A stretch of DNA of 64,000 nucleotides from Ryuthela nishihirai (taxonomy: Eukaryota; Arthropoda; Arachnida; Araneae; Heptathelidae), in contig JAWZYU010000126.1 in NCBI GenBank assembly GCA_038380435.1, positions 620,001 through 684,000 on the forward strand, in the 5' to 3' direction. Both the position numbers and the translations under genes were made by a program. The notes below the pieces were generated by a model. That model was not told the origin of the DNA. It did no database searches and was given only the letters and a program-made list of their open reading frames with translations. Below are positions 1-12,992 of this stretch, one piece after another. The first letter of the stretch is position 1, and each line of letters starts with the position of its first letter.

Positions 1-3000
1 TCCAGGGGGTACGTGAAGCATAAAAGGTTGAGAACCACTGATATATATGTTTTATTTTATTCCCATTGTTATACTATAACTATAGTTTTATCTATATATT
101 CAATGGGTACGCCAGTTACATACACATTTCCAGGGGGTACGTGAAGCATAAAAGGTTGAGAACCACTGATATATATGTTTTATTTTATTCCCATTGTTAT
201 ACTATAACTATAGTTTTATCTATATATTCAATGGGTACGCCAGTTACATACACATTTCCAGGGGGTACGTGAAGCATAAAAGGTTGAGAACCACTGATAT
301 ATATGTTTTATTTTATTCCCATTGTTATACTATAACTATAGTTTTATCTATCTATACAAGGGGTACCCCAGTTACATACACATTTCCAAGGGGTACGTGA
401 AGCATAAAAGGTTGAGAACCACTGATATATATGTTTTATTTTATTCCCATTGTTATACTATAACTATAGTTTTATCTATCTATACAAGGGGTACGCCAGT
501 TACATACACATTTCCAGGGGGTACGTGAAGCATAAAAGGTTGAGAACCACTGATATATATGTTTTATTTTATTCCCATTGTTATACTATAACTATAGTTT
601 TATCTATCTATACAAGGGGTACCCCAGTTACATACACATTTCCAGGGGGTACGTGAAGCATAAAAGGTTGAGAACCACTGATATATATGTTTTATTTTAT
701 TCCCATTGTTATACTATAACTATGGTTTTATCTATCTATACAAGGGGTACGCCAGTTACATACACATTTCCAGGAGGTACGTGAAGCATAAAAGGTTGAG
801 AACCACTGATATATATGTTTTATTTTATTCCCATTGTTATACTATAACTATAGTTTTATCTATCTATACAAGGGGTACGCCAGTTACATACACATTTCCA
901 GGGGGTACGTGAAGCATAAAAGGTTGAGAACCACTGATATATATGTTTTATTTTATTCCCATTGTTATACTATAACCATAGTTTTATCTATCTATACAAG
1001 GGGTACGCCAGTTACATACACATTTCCAGGGGGTACGTGAAGCATAAAAGGTTGGGAACCACTGATATATATATGTTTTATTTTATTCCCATTGTTATAC
1101 TATAACTATAGTTTTATCTATCAATACAAGGGGTACGCCAGTTACATACACATTTCCAGGGGGTACGTGAAGCATAAAAGGTTGAGAACCACTGATATAT
1201 ATGTTTTATTTTATTCCCATTGTTATACTATAACTATAGTTTTACCTATCTATACAAGGGGTACACCAGCTACATACACATTTCCAGTGGGTACGTGAAG
1301 CATGAAAGGTTGAGAACCACTGATATATATGTTTTATTTTATTCCCATTGTTATACTATAACTATAGTTTTATCTATCTATACAAGGGGTACGCCAGTTA
1401 CATACACATTTCCAGGGGGTACGTAAAGCATAAAAGGTTGAGAACCACTGATATATATGTTTTATTTTATTCCCATTGTTATACTATAACCATAGTTTTA
1501 TCTATCTATACAAGGGGTACGCCAGTTACATACACATTTCCAGGGGGTACGTGAAGCATAAAAGGTTGGGAACCACTGATATATATATGTTTTATTTTAT
1601 TCCCATTGTTATACTATAACTATAGTTTTATCTATCAATACAAGGGGTACGCCAGTTACATACACATTTCCAGGGGGTACGTGAAGCATAAAAGGTTGAG
1701 AACCACTGATATATATGTTTTATTTTATTCCCATTGTTATACTATAACTATAGTTTTATCTATCTATACAAGGGGTACACCAGCTACATACACATTTCCA
1801 GTGGGTACGTGAAGCATGAAAGGTTGAGAACCACTGATATATATGTTTTATTTTATTCCCATTGTTATATTATAACTATAGTTTTATCTATCTATACAAG
1901 TGGTACGCCAGTTACATAAACATTTCCAGGGGGTACGTGAAGCATAAAAGGTTGAGAACCACTGATATATATGTTTTATTTCATTACCATTTGTATACTA
2001 TAACTATAGATTTATCTTTCTATACAAGGGGTACGCCACTTACATACACATTTCCAGGGGGTACGTGAAGCATAGAAGGTTGAGAACCACTGATATATAT
2101 GTTTTATTTCATTTGCATTGTTATGCTATAACTATAGTTTTATCTATCTATACAAGTGGTACGCCAGTTACATACACATTTCCAGGGGGTAAGTGAAGCA
2201 TAAAAGGTTGAGAACCACTGATATATACGTTTTATTTTATTCCCATTGTTATAATATAACTATAGTTTTATCTATCTATACAAGTGGTACGCCAGTTACA
2301 TACACATTTGCAGAGGGTACGTGAAGCATAAAAGGATGAGAACCATTGATATATACGTTTTATTTTATTCCCATTGTTATACTATAACTATAGTTTTATC
2401 GATCTATACAAGGGGTACGCCGGTTACATACACATTTCCAGGGGGTAAGTGAAGCGTAAAACGTTGAGAACCACTGATATATATGTTTTATTTTATTCCC
2501 TTTGTTATACTATAACTATAGTTTTATCTATCTATACCAGGGGTACGCCAGTTACATACACATTTCCAGGGGGTACGTGAAGCATAAAAGGATGAGAACC
2601 ACTGATATATACGTTTTATTTTTTTCCCATTGTTATACTATAACTATAGTTTTATCGATCTATACAAGGGGTACGCCTGTTACATACACATTTCCAGGAA
2701 GCATAAAAGATTGAGAACCACTGATATATATGTTTTATTTCAATCCCATTGTTATACTATAACTATAGCTTTATCTACCTATACGAGGGGTACACCAGTT
2801 ACATACACATTTCCAGGGGGTACGTGAAGCATAAAATGTTGAGAACCACTGATGTAGATGTTTTATTTTATTCCCATTGTTACACTATAAGTATAGTTTT
2901 ATCTATCAATACAAGGGGTATGCCAGTTACATACACATTTCCAGGGGGTACGTGACGCATAAAAGGTTGAGAACCACTGATATATATGTTTTATTTCATT

Positions 3001-6000
3001 ACCATTGGTATACTATAACTATAGATTTATCTATCTATACAAGGGGTACGCCATTTACATACACATTTCCAGGGGGTACGTGAAGCATAAAAGATTGAGA
3101 ACCACTGATATATATGTTTTATTTCATTTCCATTGTTATACTATAACTATAGTTTTATCTATCTATACAAGGGGTACGCCAGTTGCATACACGTTTCCAG
3201 GGGGTAAGTGAAGCATAAAAGGTTGAGAACCACTGATATATACGTTTTATTTTATTCCCATTGTTATAATATTAACTATAGTTTTATCTATCTATACAAG
3301 GGGTACGCCAGTTACATACACATTTGCAGAGGGTACGTGAAGCATAAAAGGTTCAGAACCACTGATATATGTTTTATTTTATTCCCATTGTTATACTATA
3401 ACTATAGTTTTATCTATCTATACGAGGGGTACGCCAGTTACATACACATTTCCAGGGGGTACGTGAAGCACAGAAGGTTGAGAACCACTGATATATATAT
3501 GTTTTATTTCATTTCCATTGTTATACTATAACTATAGTTTTATCTATCTATACAAGGGGTACGCCAGTTACATACACATTTCCAGGGGGTACGTGAAGCA
3601 TAGGAGGTTGAGAAACACTGATAGATATGTTTTATTTTATTCCCATTGTTATACTATAACTATAGTTTTATCTATCTATACAAGGGGTACGCCAGTTACA
3701 TACACATTTCCAGGGGGTACGTGAAGCACAGAAGGTTGAGAACCACTGATATATATATATGTTTTATTTCATTTCCATTGTTATACTATAACTATAGTTT
3801 TATCTATCTGTACAAGGGGTACGCCAGATACATACACATTTCCAGGGGGTACGTGAAGCATAAAAGGTTGAGAACCACTGATATATATGTTTTATTTTAT
3901 TCCCATTGTTATACTATAACTATAGTTTTATCTATCTATACAAGGGGTACGCCAGTTACATACACATTTCCGGGGGGTACGTGAAGCATAAAAGGTTGAG
4001 AACCACTGATATATATGTTTTATTTTATTCCCATTTTTATATTATAACTATAGTTTTATGTATCTATACAAGGGGTACGCCAGTTACATACACATTTCCA
4101 GGGGGTACGTGAAGCATAGGAGGTTGAGAAACACTGATAGATATGTTTTATTTTATTCCCATTGTTATACTATAACTATAGTTTTATCTATCTATACAAG
4201 GGGTACGCCAGTTACATACACATTTCCAGGGGGTACGTGAAGCATAAAAGGTTGAGAACCACTGATATATATGTTTTATTTTATTCCCATTTTTATATTA
4301 TAACTATAGTTTTATGTATCTATACAAGGGGTACGCCAGTTACATACACATTTCCAGGGGGTACGTGAAGCATAGGAGGTTGAGAAACACTGATAGATAT
4401 GTTTTATTTTATTCCCATTGTTATACTATAACTATAGTTTTATCTATCTATACGAGGGATACGCCAGTTACATACACATTTCCAGGGGGTACGTGAAGCA
4501 TAAAAGGTTGAGAACCACTGATATACACGTTTTATTTCATTCCCATTGTTATACTATAACTATAGCTTTATCTATCTATAGGAGTGGTACGCCAGTTACA
4601 TACACATTTCCATGGGGTACATGAAGCATAAAAGGTTGAGAACCACTGATGTAGATATTTTATTTTATTCCCATTGTTACACTATAACTGTAGTTTTATC
4701 TATCTATACGAGGGGTACGCCAGTTACATTCACATTTCCACGGGGTACGTGAAGCATAAAAGTTTGAGAACCACTGATATATATGTTTTATTTCATTCCC
4801 ATTGTTATACTATAACTATAGTTTTCTCTATCTATACAAGGGGGTACACCAGTTACATACACATTTCCATTGGGTACGTGAAGCATAAAAGTTTGTGAAC
4901 CACTGATATAAATGTTTTATTTCATTCCCATTGTTATACTATAACTATAGTTTTATCTATGTATACAAGGGGTACGCCGTTACATGCACATTTCCAGGGG
5001 GTACGTGAAGCATAAAAGGTTGAGAACCACTGATATATATGTCTTATTTCATTCCCTTTGTTATACTATAACTATAGTTTTCTCTATCTATACAAGGGGG
5101 TACGCCAGTTACATACACATTTCCATTGGGTACGTGAAGCATAAAAGTTTGTGAACCACTGATATAAACGTTTTATTTCATTCCCATTGTTATACTATAA
5201 CTATAGTTTTATCTATCTATACAAGGGGGTATGCCAGTGACATATACATTTCCTGGGGGTACGTGAAGCATAAAAGTTTGTGAACCACTGATATAAATGT
5301 TTTATTTCATTCCCTTTGTTATACTATAACTATAGTTTTCTCTATCTATACAAGGGGTACGCCAGTTACATACACATTTCCAGGGGGTACGTGAAGCATA
5401 AAATTTGAGAACCACTGATATAATTTTTTTATTTCATTCCCATTGTTATACTATAACTATAGTTTTATCTATCTATACAAGGGGTACTCCAGTTACATAC
5501 ACATTTCCAGGGGGTACGTGAAGCATAAAAGGTTGAGAACCACTGATATATATGTTTTATTTTATTCCCATTGTTATACTATAACTATAGTTTTATCTAT
5601 CTATACAAGGGGTACGCCAGTTACATACACATTTCCAGGGGGTACGTGAAGCATAAAAGGTTGAGAACCACTGATATATATGTTTTATTTTATTCCCATT
5701 TTTATATTATAACTATAGTTTTATGTATCTATACAAGGGGTACGCCAGTTACATACACATTTCCAGGGGGTACGTGAAGCATAGGAGGTTGAGAAACACT
5801 GATAGATATGTTTTATTTTATTCCCATTGTTATACTATAACTATAGTTTTATCTATCTATACGAGGGATACGCCAGTTACATACACATTTCCAGGGGGTA
5901 CGTGAAGCATAAAAGGTTGAGAACCACTGATATACACGTTTTATTTCATTCCCATTGTTATACTATAACTATAGCTTTATCTATCTATAGGAGGGGTACG

Positions 6001-7593
6001 CCAGTTACATACACATTTCCATGGGGTACATGAAGCATAAAAGGTTGAGAACCACTGATGTAGATATTTTATTTTATTCCCATTGTTACACTATAACTAT
6101 AGTTTTATCTATCTATATAAGGGGTACGCCAGTTACATACACATTTCCAGGGGGTACGTGAAGCATAAAAGTTTGAGAACCACTGATATAGATGTTTTAT
6201 TTTATTCCCATTGTTATACTATAACTATAGTTTTATCTATCTATACAAGGGGTACGCCAGTTACATACACATTTCCAGGGGGTACGTGAAGCATAAAAGT
6301 TTGAGAACCACTGATATAGATGTTTTATTTTATTCCCATTGTTATACTATAACTATAGTTTTATCTATCTATACAAGGGGTACGCCAGTTACATACACAT
6401 TTCCAGGGGGTACGTGAAGCATAAAAGGTTGAGAACCACTGATATATATGTTTTATTTTATTCCCATTTTTATATTATAACTATAGTTTTATGTATCTAT
6501 ACAAGGGGTACGCCAGTTACATACACATTTCCAGGGGGTACGTGAAGCATAGGAGGTTGAGAAACACTGATAGATATGTTTTATTTTATTCCCATTGTTA
6601 TACTATAACTATAGTTTTATCTATCTATACGAGGGATACGCCAGTTACATACACATTTCCAGGGGGTACGTGAAGCATAAAAGGTTGAGAACCACTGATA
6701 TACACGTTTTATTTCATTCCCATTGTTATACTATAACTATAGCTTTATCTATCTATAGGAGGGGTACGCCAGTTACATACACATTTCCATGGGGTACATG
6801 AAGCATAAAAGGTTGAGAACCACTGATGTAGATATTTTATTTTATTCCCATTGTTACACTATAACTATAGTTTTATCTATCTATACGAGGGATACGCCAG
6901 TTACATACACATTTCCAGGGGGTACGTGAAGCATAAAAGGTTGAGAACCACTGATATACACGTTTTATTTCATTCCCATTGTTATACTATAACTATAGCT
7001 TTATCTATCTATAGGAGGGGTACGCCAGTTACATACACATTTCCATGGGGTACATGAAGCATAAAAGGTTGAGAACCACTGATGTAGATATTTTATTTTA
7101 TTCCCATTGTTACACTATAACTATAGTTTTATCTATCTATACGAGGGATACGCCAGTTACATACACATTTCCAGGGGGTACGTGAAGCATAAAAGGTTGA
7201 GAACCACTGATATACACGTTTTATTTCATTCCCATTGTTATACTATAACTATAGCTTTATCTATCTATAGGAGGGGTACGTCAGTTACATACACATTTCC
7301 ATGGGGTACATGAAGCATAAAAGGTTGAGAACCACTGATGTAGATATTTTATTTTATTCCCATTGTTATACTATAACTATAGTTTTATCTACCTATACAA
7401 GGGGTACGCCAGTTACATACACATTTCCAGGGGATACGTGAAGCATAAAAGTTTGAGAACCACTGATATAGATGTTTTATTTTATTCCCATTGTTATACT
7501 ATAACTATAGTTTTATCTATCTATACAAGGGGTACGCCAGTTACATACACATTTCCAGAGTGTACGTGAAGCGTAGAAGTTTGAGAACCACTG
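1..7593. repeat. 128-bp satellite array, about 59 copies
   Basis: Tandem units repeat every 128 bp, with a few 129-130 bp, and run off the left edge. Each unit holds a GGGGTACGTGAAGCATAAAAG block, GAGAACCACTG, an AT-rich stretch (TATACTATAACTATAG) and a second GGGGTACGCC block. Read in reverse, a unit begins CAGTGGTTCTCAACC, which resembles a hAT transposon end, and the array stops exactly after CACTG at 7593. Reading frames of 60-112 codons recur in every copy but shift because 128 is not a multiple of 3; none is a gene. Variants are shared between distant copies, showing higher-order duplication. Confidence 0.97.
6595..7385. repeat. Higher-order dimer (256 bp, three rounds) in the satellite
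   Basis: Two alternating monomer types repeat at 6595, 6851 and 7107. One carries CTATACGAGGGATACG and TACACGTTTTATTTC; the other carries CTATAGGAGGGGTACG and GTAGATATTTTA. Related dimers occur near 4418 and 5827, so this end of the array was amplified in 256-bp steps and by larger block copies. Confidence 0.8.
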
Positions 7594-7989
7594 GTTTAGG
7601 GAATCAATGACATAGGGGGGAGGGTGGAAGAAACAAAATAAAACCTTTAAACTCTAAAAGGTTGGGGGGGGGGAGCAAGAGACCGGATTTCGAATGAGTT
7701 ATGTACAACATTTCCTCCCCCGTTTTACAGGTCTTTAAGAAAATTTCTTGAAAAATGTATTAAATTTAAATAAGTTTAAATAAGTTAATAACTTTTTGTC
7801 TCTATTACCCTAGCTGGCATTTTTAAAGGAGGGCATGAACCCCCATGCGCCTGCACTTAGCTATGGAAATGTTCACCAAACGAAGCATCTGATGATCATT
7901 ACAGTGTGAATGATGGGAATATACTGAAAAGTAATGCTGTTTACTTGAATTCTACAGTAACTTGGGCACAGCTGAAGTTGTCTGTGGTT
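7594..7989. other. Unique flank of the satellite, no gene seen
   Basis: AT-rich sequence with short G runs near 7614 and 7664. I see no coding signal or recognisable repeat. Confidence 0.5.
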
Positions 7990-8192
7990 AATAAATAATA
8001 AATAAATACCTCCTCAAGCAGCTGCTTGCCACAGAGGTCTGACAGGAGCCTATCAGTTTATTTTCCAAAGTAAAAGATCTCAGAGGATGGCAGGACCTGA
8101 GCAGAAAAACGATACATACATCCATACCTTATCCGGGGCTCGAACCCAGGTCCTTTAGAAGTAGCCAAGCGTGCTAACCACTCGGCCATATT
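7990..8192 (-). mobile_element. SINE-B copy
   Basis: A near-complete tRNA-derived SINE. On the minus strand the head carries an A-box-like TGGCCGAGTGGTTAGC and a B-box-like GGTTCGAGCCC. The body includes the self-complementary CAGCTG core (AAGCAGCTGCTT), and the element ends in a TTTATT tail (7990-8010 on the plus strand). The head resembles class II (Ser/Leu) tRNA. The tail differs from SINE-A, so a different LINE probably mobilised it. Confidence 0.85.
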
Positions 8193-8536
8193 CTAAAATA
8201 ATATATTTACTGTATATATTTTACATAACAGTATATAAATAAGTTTACAGTATTTCTTGCAATCGGAGATGCTTAATGATACCGCGGATGTGCCTTTATG
8301 CAAGGAGTGAAGGTTTGTAATGAGAGCTTTTGGGAGCATGCTGTTAGAGAGAGCGTGGCGCTAAATAATCGAAAGTTTAATGTATGATATGAAATGAAGA
8401 AATTAAGGAAGTAGAGGATGATAATGGTGAGGATGTTGAAACTCAAAAAGTCTGAGGTGATATGGACATAAGAAGTAGGAAGGATGATGGAAGATGGGAA
8501 AAGAAAGAGGAAATGGAAACCCATTGCAAGAAGAAC
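8193..8536. other. AT-rich spacer before the minisatellite
   Basis: No convincing gene. Minus-strand frames across here are open because of the purine-rich composition that leads into the 26-bp array. Confidence 0.5.
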
Positions 8537-8912
8537 AAAGAAGAGATGGATAAGATGTTACGGAAGAAGAGATGGATAAGATGGTATGGAAGAAGAGATG
8601 GATAAGATGGTACGGAAGAAGAGGTGGATAAGATGGTATGGAAGAAGAGGTGGATAAGATGATGTGGAAGAAGAGATGTATAAAATGGTATGGAAGAAGA
8701 GATGGATAAGAGGGTACGGAAGAAGAGGTGGATAAGATGGTATGAAAGAGGACATGGATAAGATGGTATGGAAGAATAGGTGGATAAGATGGTTTGGAAG
8801 AAGAGGTGGATAACATAGAATGGAAGAAGAGGTGGATAACATAGAGGAGGTGGATAAGATAGTATGGAAGAAGAGATGTATAAGATGGTATGAAAGAAGA
8901 GATGAGTATAAT
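8537..8912. repeat. 26-bp purine-rich minisatellite, about 14 copies
   Basis: The unit GAAGAAGAGATGGATAAGAT plus GGTATG repeats with scattered substitutions and one or two shortened units. Three overlapping minus-strand frames of 135-190 codons (8403-8985) are Ser/Leu/Tyr/His-rich translations of this array and not genes. Confidence 0.92.
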
Positions 8913-9023
8913 AGGTCTTCGAGAGAAGGAATGGGTGGATAGAAAGAAGTCGAGAGAGATGCCACCTGAACTCATCTCTCTTCATGAAATAAAAATTGAG
9001 GAAAAGTAAAAAAGTTCGTTTTA

Positions 9024-9281
9024 TTATTTCGTTGGGCGAATTGTCATCGTCTCAGCTCTAACAATATCTATAAAGTTTCGCATCATAGCAGTGTCCATAC
9101 GCCTTAGACCTGATATCTTTGCACTGTTCACATATAGGATTAAACTGTGCCCTCCCAGTGCTCCAGAATTTCTGCTGCCACTTCGAAATCTAATACCGCA
9201 TATTGAAGGAATATGGAAATAGGTGTTTCCACCATTAATACCTCCATCACGGATATCATCACTGAATTGAATCGTTCTCAT
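9024..9281 (-). CDS. Unidentified compact 85-codon frame
   Basis: An uninterrupted minus-strand frame from ATG at 9281 to a stop at 9024. The protein is mixed and non-repetitive (it contains GGNTYFHIP and ALGGHSLILYVNS), unlike most frames here. An AATAAA signal on the same strand (9020-9025) overlaps the stop codon, and a stop lies directly before the ATG, so the start is fixed unless the frame is an exon. I do not recognise the family. It could be a tiny gene, the remnant of a larger gene or an integrated element, or chance. There is no neighbouring coding sequence to support it. Confidence 0.35.
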   Translation of the reverse strand: MRTIQFSDDIRDGGINGGNTYFHIPSICGIRFRSGSRNSGALGGHSLILYVNSAKISGLRRMDTAMMRNFIDIVRAETMTIRPTK

Positions 9282-10241
9282 TTATAGTACTGTTTAAATC
9301 CCTCTTATTCCCCCCACACCCGACAATTTCTTTTTCAATCATGGCTACAGTTTTTAAAATCATTCGAAAACCCATCTCCGAAGTTATAAGTAGATCCGTT
9401 ATCACGTGCCTTGCACGCGAAGCACACACTTCATTTCCCTACACAGGGTTTAATGTGTTTCGGGATCTCTTCTCTGTTTTGAGGGGGGGGGGGGGGGGTA
9501 GACGAGTAAGTTCTCTTTCCCATCGAGACAGGCATCGGAGGTCATCCATTACGAAGGTCATCCACCGGCAAAAGGTCGTCCTTCCCTCACACCTTCGATC
9601 AATAACGACACCTGAGAGGAAGCATCCCTCCTCTTCCATCGGAGAAGATGAACTCTCCGCGAATCATTGGCGAGCACACACAGACACGCTCACAGCGAGA
9701 CACGGGGCCATTATCAGGGCCGAGGAGGAGTCTTCTTACGAGACCCTTGAAGAGGAACGGGCTTAAGGGAACAGAAAAACAGGAGGGGGGGGGGGGAGAG
9801 GAGAATGGGCGACCTTCGGGCTTTGTTTGCCATTGGTTTCTTTGTGTGAAAAAGTGAGGAAATTGATAGGGAGAATGTTTGGAAGAGTTTACTTTGTAAA
9901 GAAATAAACCCATCCCGATTTCGTTTTTCTATTTTTTTTTTGTTCGGTTGTGAAATGTTTGCACTGCACAGATCATGATACCTCTTGAAAGGAAATGAAA
10001 AATCTTTTGCTAAAAGGAAAATGAAAAAGAAATTGCGAATTTGAAGAAAAAGGGAAAATTCTGCGCTTGCATGTTTGGAGGAGGGGGGAGATATAGGTCC
10101 TACCCCCTTCTCGTGTCAGGTGTGTGTGTGAGAGAGAGAGAGCAGTTTTAAAGCAAATACAGTAAAAAAGGATTATGTGTTTGCTGAAGCTGTAATCTTT
10201 TAGAGGTTATTCGAGATGAAAGATGTCTTTCAATAAGATTG

Positions 10242-10255
10242 ATTGCCATGGTAAC
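10242..10255. promoter_or_regulatory. X-box-like RFX site
   Basis: ATTGCCATGGTAAC is one base from the palindromic RFX consensus GTTGCCATGGTAAC. A perfect CRE lies about 200 bp downstream. Motif match only. Confidence 0.35.
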
Positions 10256-10461
10256 GTGATTAGTGAATCGATTGCGAAAGAAAGTGGAAATTCTTCTCCA
10301 GAGTGAAATATTCCCTCCCATCCTTTATTCCCCCCCCCCTCCCCTTCAGAAAAATATAAATCTGTGTGGATTTATAAGTTCATTTCATCTGGAAACAGAG
10401 AGTTTTAAATTATGAAAGCATATAGTTTAATCTTAGCATTATAGGGGAAGAAAAATACTTA

Positions 10462-10469
10462 TGACGTCA
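10462..10469. promoter_or_regulatory. CRE palindrome TGACGTCA
   Basis: A perfect 8-base CREB/ATF site in non-repeat sequence. One of four in the window. No promoter is identified beside it. Confidence 0.35.
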
Positions 10470-10567
10470 TTGAAAGACATTTTCACAATACTTGAAAGCT
10501 CGTGTGTGCTTCTGCGTGAGATTCATTTTAGCCAACGAATTAGAACTTAGAGCGATTCGGAAGAATG

Positions 10568-10938
10568 GGTCTGAGCGGTACTTTTATGCACACCGTGGGC
10601 TAAATGGCCAGGTCACATGGACCCCGAAGGCTCAGAGAAGGTTGGGAGAGGGGACCCACTGGAATAGCTGTAGGGAGACAGATGGTAGCCTACCGTCAAG
10701 GCCATCCAGCGTGTTCTTTAACGTGCACAGGGTATGGCTCTCCCGCACACGGGGCCACGGCTTAACGTCCCATCCGACGGACGGCGGCCTTTCCAAGCCC
10801 ATCGGTGTCCCCTACTGACCGTGGGCAGGGCGGGGAATTTTTGCGAAGATAAATCTCAACATTGACCCAGCTGGGACTCGAACCTGGGAACTACAGATTA
10901 CGAGCCTGGCGCGCTACCGACTGAGCCACCCCCGCCCC
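10568..10938 (-). mobile_element. SINE-A copy, one 3' module
   Basis: Head at the right (GACTCGAACC, then CGCGCTACCGACTGAGCCACC), followed leftwards by body and one 3' module. The tail is degenerate and no target duplication is visible, suggesting an older insertion. A 108-codon frame (10492-10818) is its shadow. Confidence 0.9.
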
Positions 10939-10991
10939 TCTTAACGTGGGGTACGCTGTAAATTTTTTTGGGGGTACGCCGTGAGAGCTAA

Positions 10992-11075
10992 AAAATTTCT
11001 AACAAAATCTTTGCCAGATATTTTTTCTGAATTCTGTAATCAACCATAGTATTCGGATATTTTTTCGAGAGACTG
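10992..11075. mobile_element. MITE-1 right half
   Basis: Only one arm remains: TTGCCAGATATTTTTTCTGA, the CAACCATAG block, then the terminus GAGAGACTG followed by TA. The left arm is missing. Confidence 0.7.
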
Positions 11076-11261
11076 TACTCACGTATTTCTTCATGCTATA
11101 ACAATAAAATTGTTTTAGTACTTTTAGAATTTCGAAGTTAGATCCCCATTGAAATCACGTGGAACTTATTCAATATTTTGGTAAGGCGGTATAATAAAAG
11201 ACTGTAAATCGAAAAACAGCAATTTGATACCAACCTTGTATGCGTTTGCCCTGGAAAAACT

Positions 11262-11816
11262 GGGCGGGGGTGGCTCAGTCGGTAGCGCGCCAGGCTCGTA
11301 ATCTGTAGTTCCCAGGTTCGAGTCCCTGCTGGATCAGCGTTGAGATTTATCACCGCAAAATTCCCCGCGATGCTCACGGTCAGTAGGGGACACCGATGGC
11401 CTTGGAAAGGCCGCCGTCCGTCGGATGGGACGTTAAGCCGTGGCCCGTGTGCGGGAGAGCCATACTCTGTGCACGTTAAAGAACACGCTGGATGGCCTTG
11501 ACAGGAGGCTATCATCTGTCTCCCAACAACTGTTCCAGTGGGTCCCCTCCCCCAACCTTCTCTGAGCCTTTGGGGTCCTTGTGACCTGGCCATTTAGCCC
11601 ATGGTGTGCAAAAAAGTGCCGCTCAGAGGTAAAACAACCCAACGTTAAAGAACGCGCTGGATGGCCTTGACGGGAGGCTACCATCTGTCTCCCAACAGCT
11701 GTCCCAGTGGGTCCCCTCCCCCAACCTTCTCTGAGCCTTCGGGGTCCATGTGACCTGGCCATTTAGCCCATGGTGTGCAAAAAAGTGCCGCTCAGAGGTA
11801 AAACAACCCAACGCAA
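11262..11816 (+). mobile_element. SINE-A copy with two tandem 3' modules
   Basis: A head-first copy starting GGGCGGGGGTGGCTCAG. The second module begins CGTTAAAGAACGCG directly after the first AACCCAA tail at about 11640. Target duplication CCCTGGAAAA at 11249-11258 and 11817-11826. Frames of 109-151 codons on the opposite strand are shadows. Confidence 0.93.
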
Positions 11817-11826
11817 CCCTGGAAAA

Positions 11827-12544
11827 CGTGAAAAGATATCCACCCCCCCACTGAAATTTGCAATAAATATTTCTGCCGACACCTGGGGAATGCTGAGGAG
11901 TACAATAAAAGGCTGAATTGATGCAATGCAAAGTTTCATTTGCATCTAGGCTGTTGAAATTCGCGCTCCGAAGAATGGATCTGTTAATTGCGAGAGATGA
12001 GTTGCCTTGATTCAAAAGAGATTTTTCAATCTCATCTCTTTCAATTTCAATGGTTACGTTTTCTCTTTTCATCCTCACGTCGAGTTTCAGAGGTGAAGAG
12101 AATTTCAGGGAATAAAAACTCTCTGATTGATGCGGAACAAGGGGACAGCGAGTGCAGATGATTAATTGATGAGGAGGGAGTTAAAAAAGGAAGCGGGAGA
12201 GAAATATGTCGACTTCTTTTCTGATGGATAAAACAGGATGCAAGATAAAAAGAGGAATATAAAATTAATGCAAGGAATGAAAAAACTTCCTGGAATGATA
12301 AGAGTAAAAAAGGACCAACCTCTTTTATGTCATAGAATAATCTTCGAAAAAAAGAATCGTATTTCATGATGACATAAAAAAAAAGTTAATTTGTGAAAGA
12401 GATAAATGCCGACACCTCTTCGAATTATGTAAGAAATAAAAAGAAGCACGTGCATCTCTCTTTTCTTATGTTGATGAATCCGTGGATTTTGATTCTATCT
12501 CTTCAGCGAAACGAATTCTTCTCGTTTCTTTTCTGATTCAGGAT
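11827..12544. other. AT-rich unique stretch, no gene seen
   Basis: Minus-strand frames of 60-106 codons start within or near SINE-A or run through low-complexity purine tracts. No splice or family evidence. Confidence 0.45.
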
Positions 12545-12931
12545 TGTTTGGGTTGTTTTACCTCTGAGCGGCACTTTTTTTTGCACACCATGGGCTAAAT
12601 GGCCAGGTCACAAGAACCCCGAAGGCTCAGAGAAGGTTGGGGGAGGGGACCCACTGGAACAGCTGTTGGGAGACAGACGGTAGTCTCCCGTCAAGGCCAT
12701 CCAGCGTGTTCTTTAACGTGCACAGGGTATGGCTCTCCCGCACACGGGCCACGGCTTAACGTCCCATCCGACGGACGGTGGCCTTTCCAAGCCCATCGGT
12801 GTCCCCTACTGACCTTGAGCATCGCGGGGATTTTTTGCGGAGAGAGTCTCAACGCTGACCTAGCTGGGACTAGAACCTGGGAACTACAGATTACGACCCT
12901 GGCGCGCTATTAACTGAGCCACCCCCGCCCC
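12545..12931 (-). mobile_element. SINE-A copy, one 3' module
   Basis: Full length, with GGGTTG tail at the left and tRNA-like head at the right. The head has decayed slightly (GCGCGCTATTAACTGAGCC). No clear target duplication. Confidence 0.92.
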
Positions 12932-12992
12932 TAAATGAAAAAGGAGTACGAGATAAACTGGGAGAGAGTTGTTGGATTACGATGTTTCATAT

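Larger units (their letters stand above)
9282..10567. other. GC-richer unique region with homopolymer G runs
   Basis: A 17-base G run near 9482 and an 11-base G run near 9784 flank a CpG-richer stretch. A 141-codon plus frame (9341-9766) runs through the first G run and has no family resemblance, so I do not call it a gene. The region may be regulatory: it contains an X-box-like site and a CRE (listed separately). Confidence 0.4.

Noticed and set aside
66..7569. About 40 reading frames of 60-112 codons with near-identical Tyr-rich peptides
   Set aside because: They are the same frame of the 128-bp satellite seen in every copy; the period is not divisible by 3 and every frame closes after about 1.5 units.
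8403..8985. Three overlapping minus-strand frames of 135-190 codons
   Set aside because: Low-complexity translations of the 26-bp purine-rich minisatellite; all three frames are open because stops are rare on that strand.
9280..9286. TATA box on the minus strand (TATAAAT)
   Set aside because: It overlaps the ATG of the 85-codon frame, so transcription from it would start inside the frame.
9341..9766. 141-codon plus-strand protein
   Set aside because: Runs through a 17-base G homopolymer, has no family resemblance, and overlaps frames on the other strand equally open in CpG-rich sequence.
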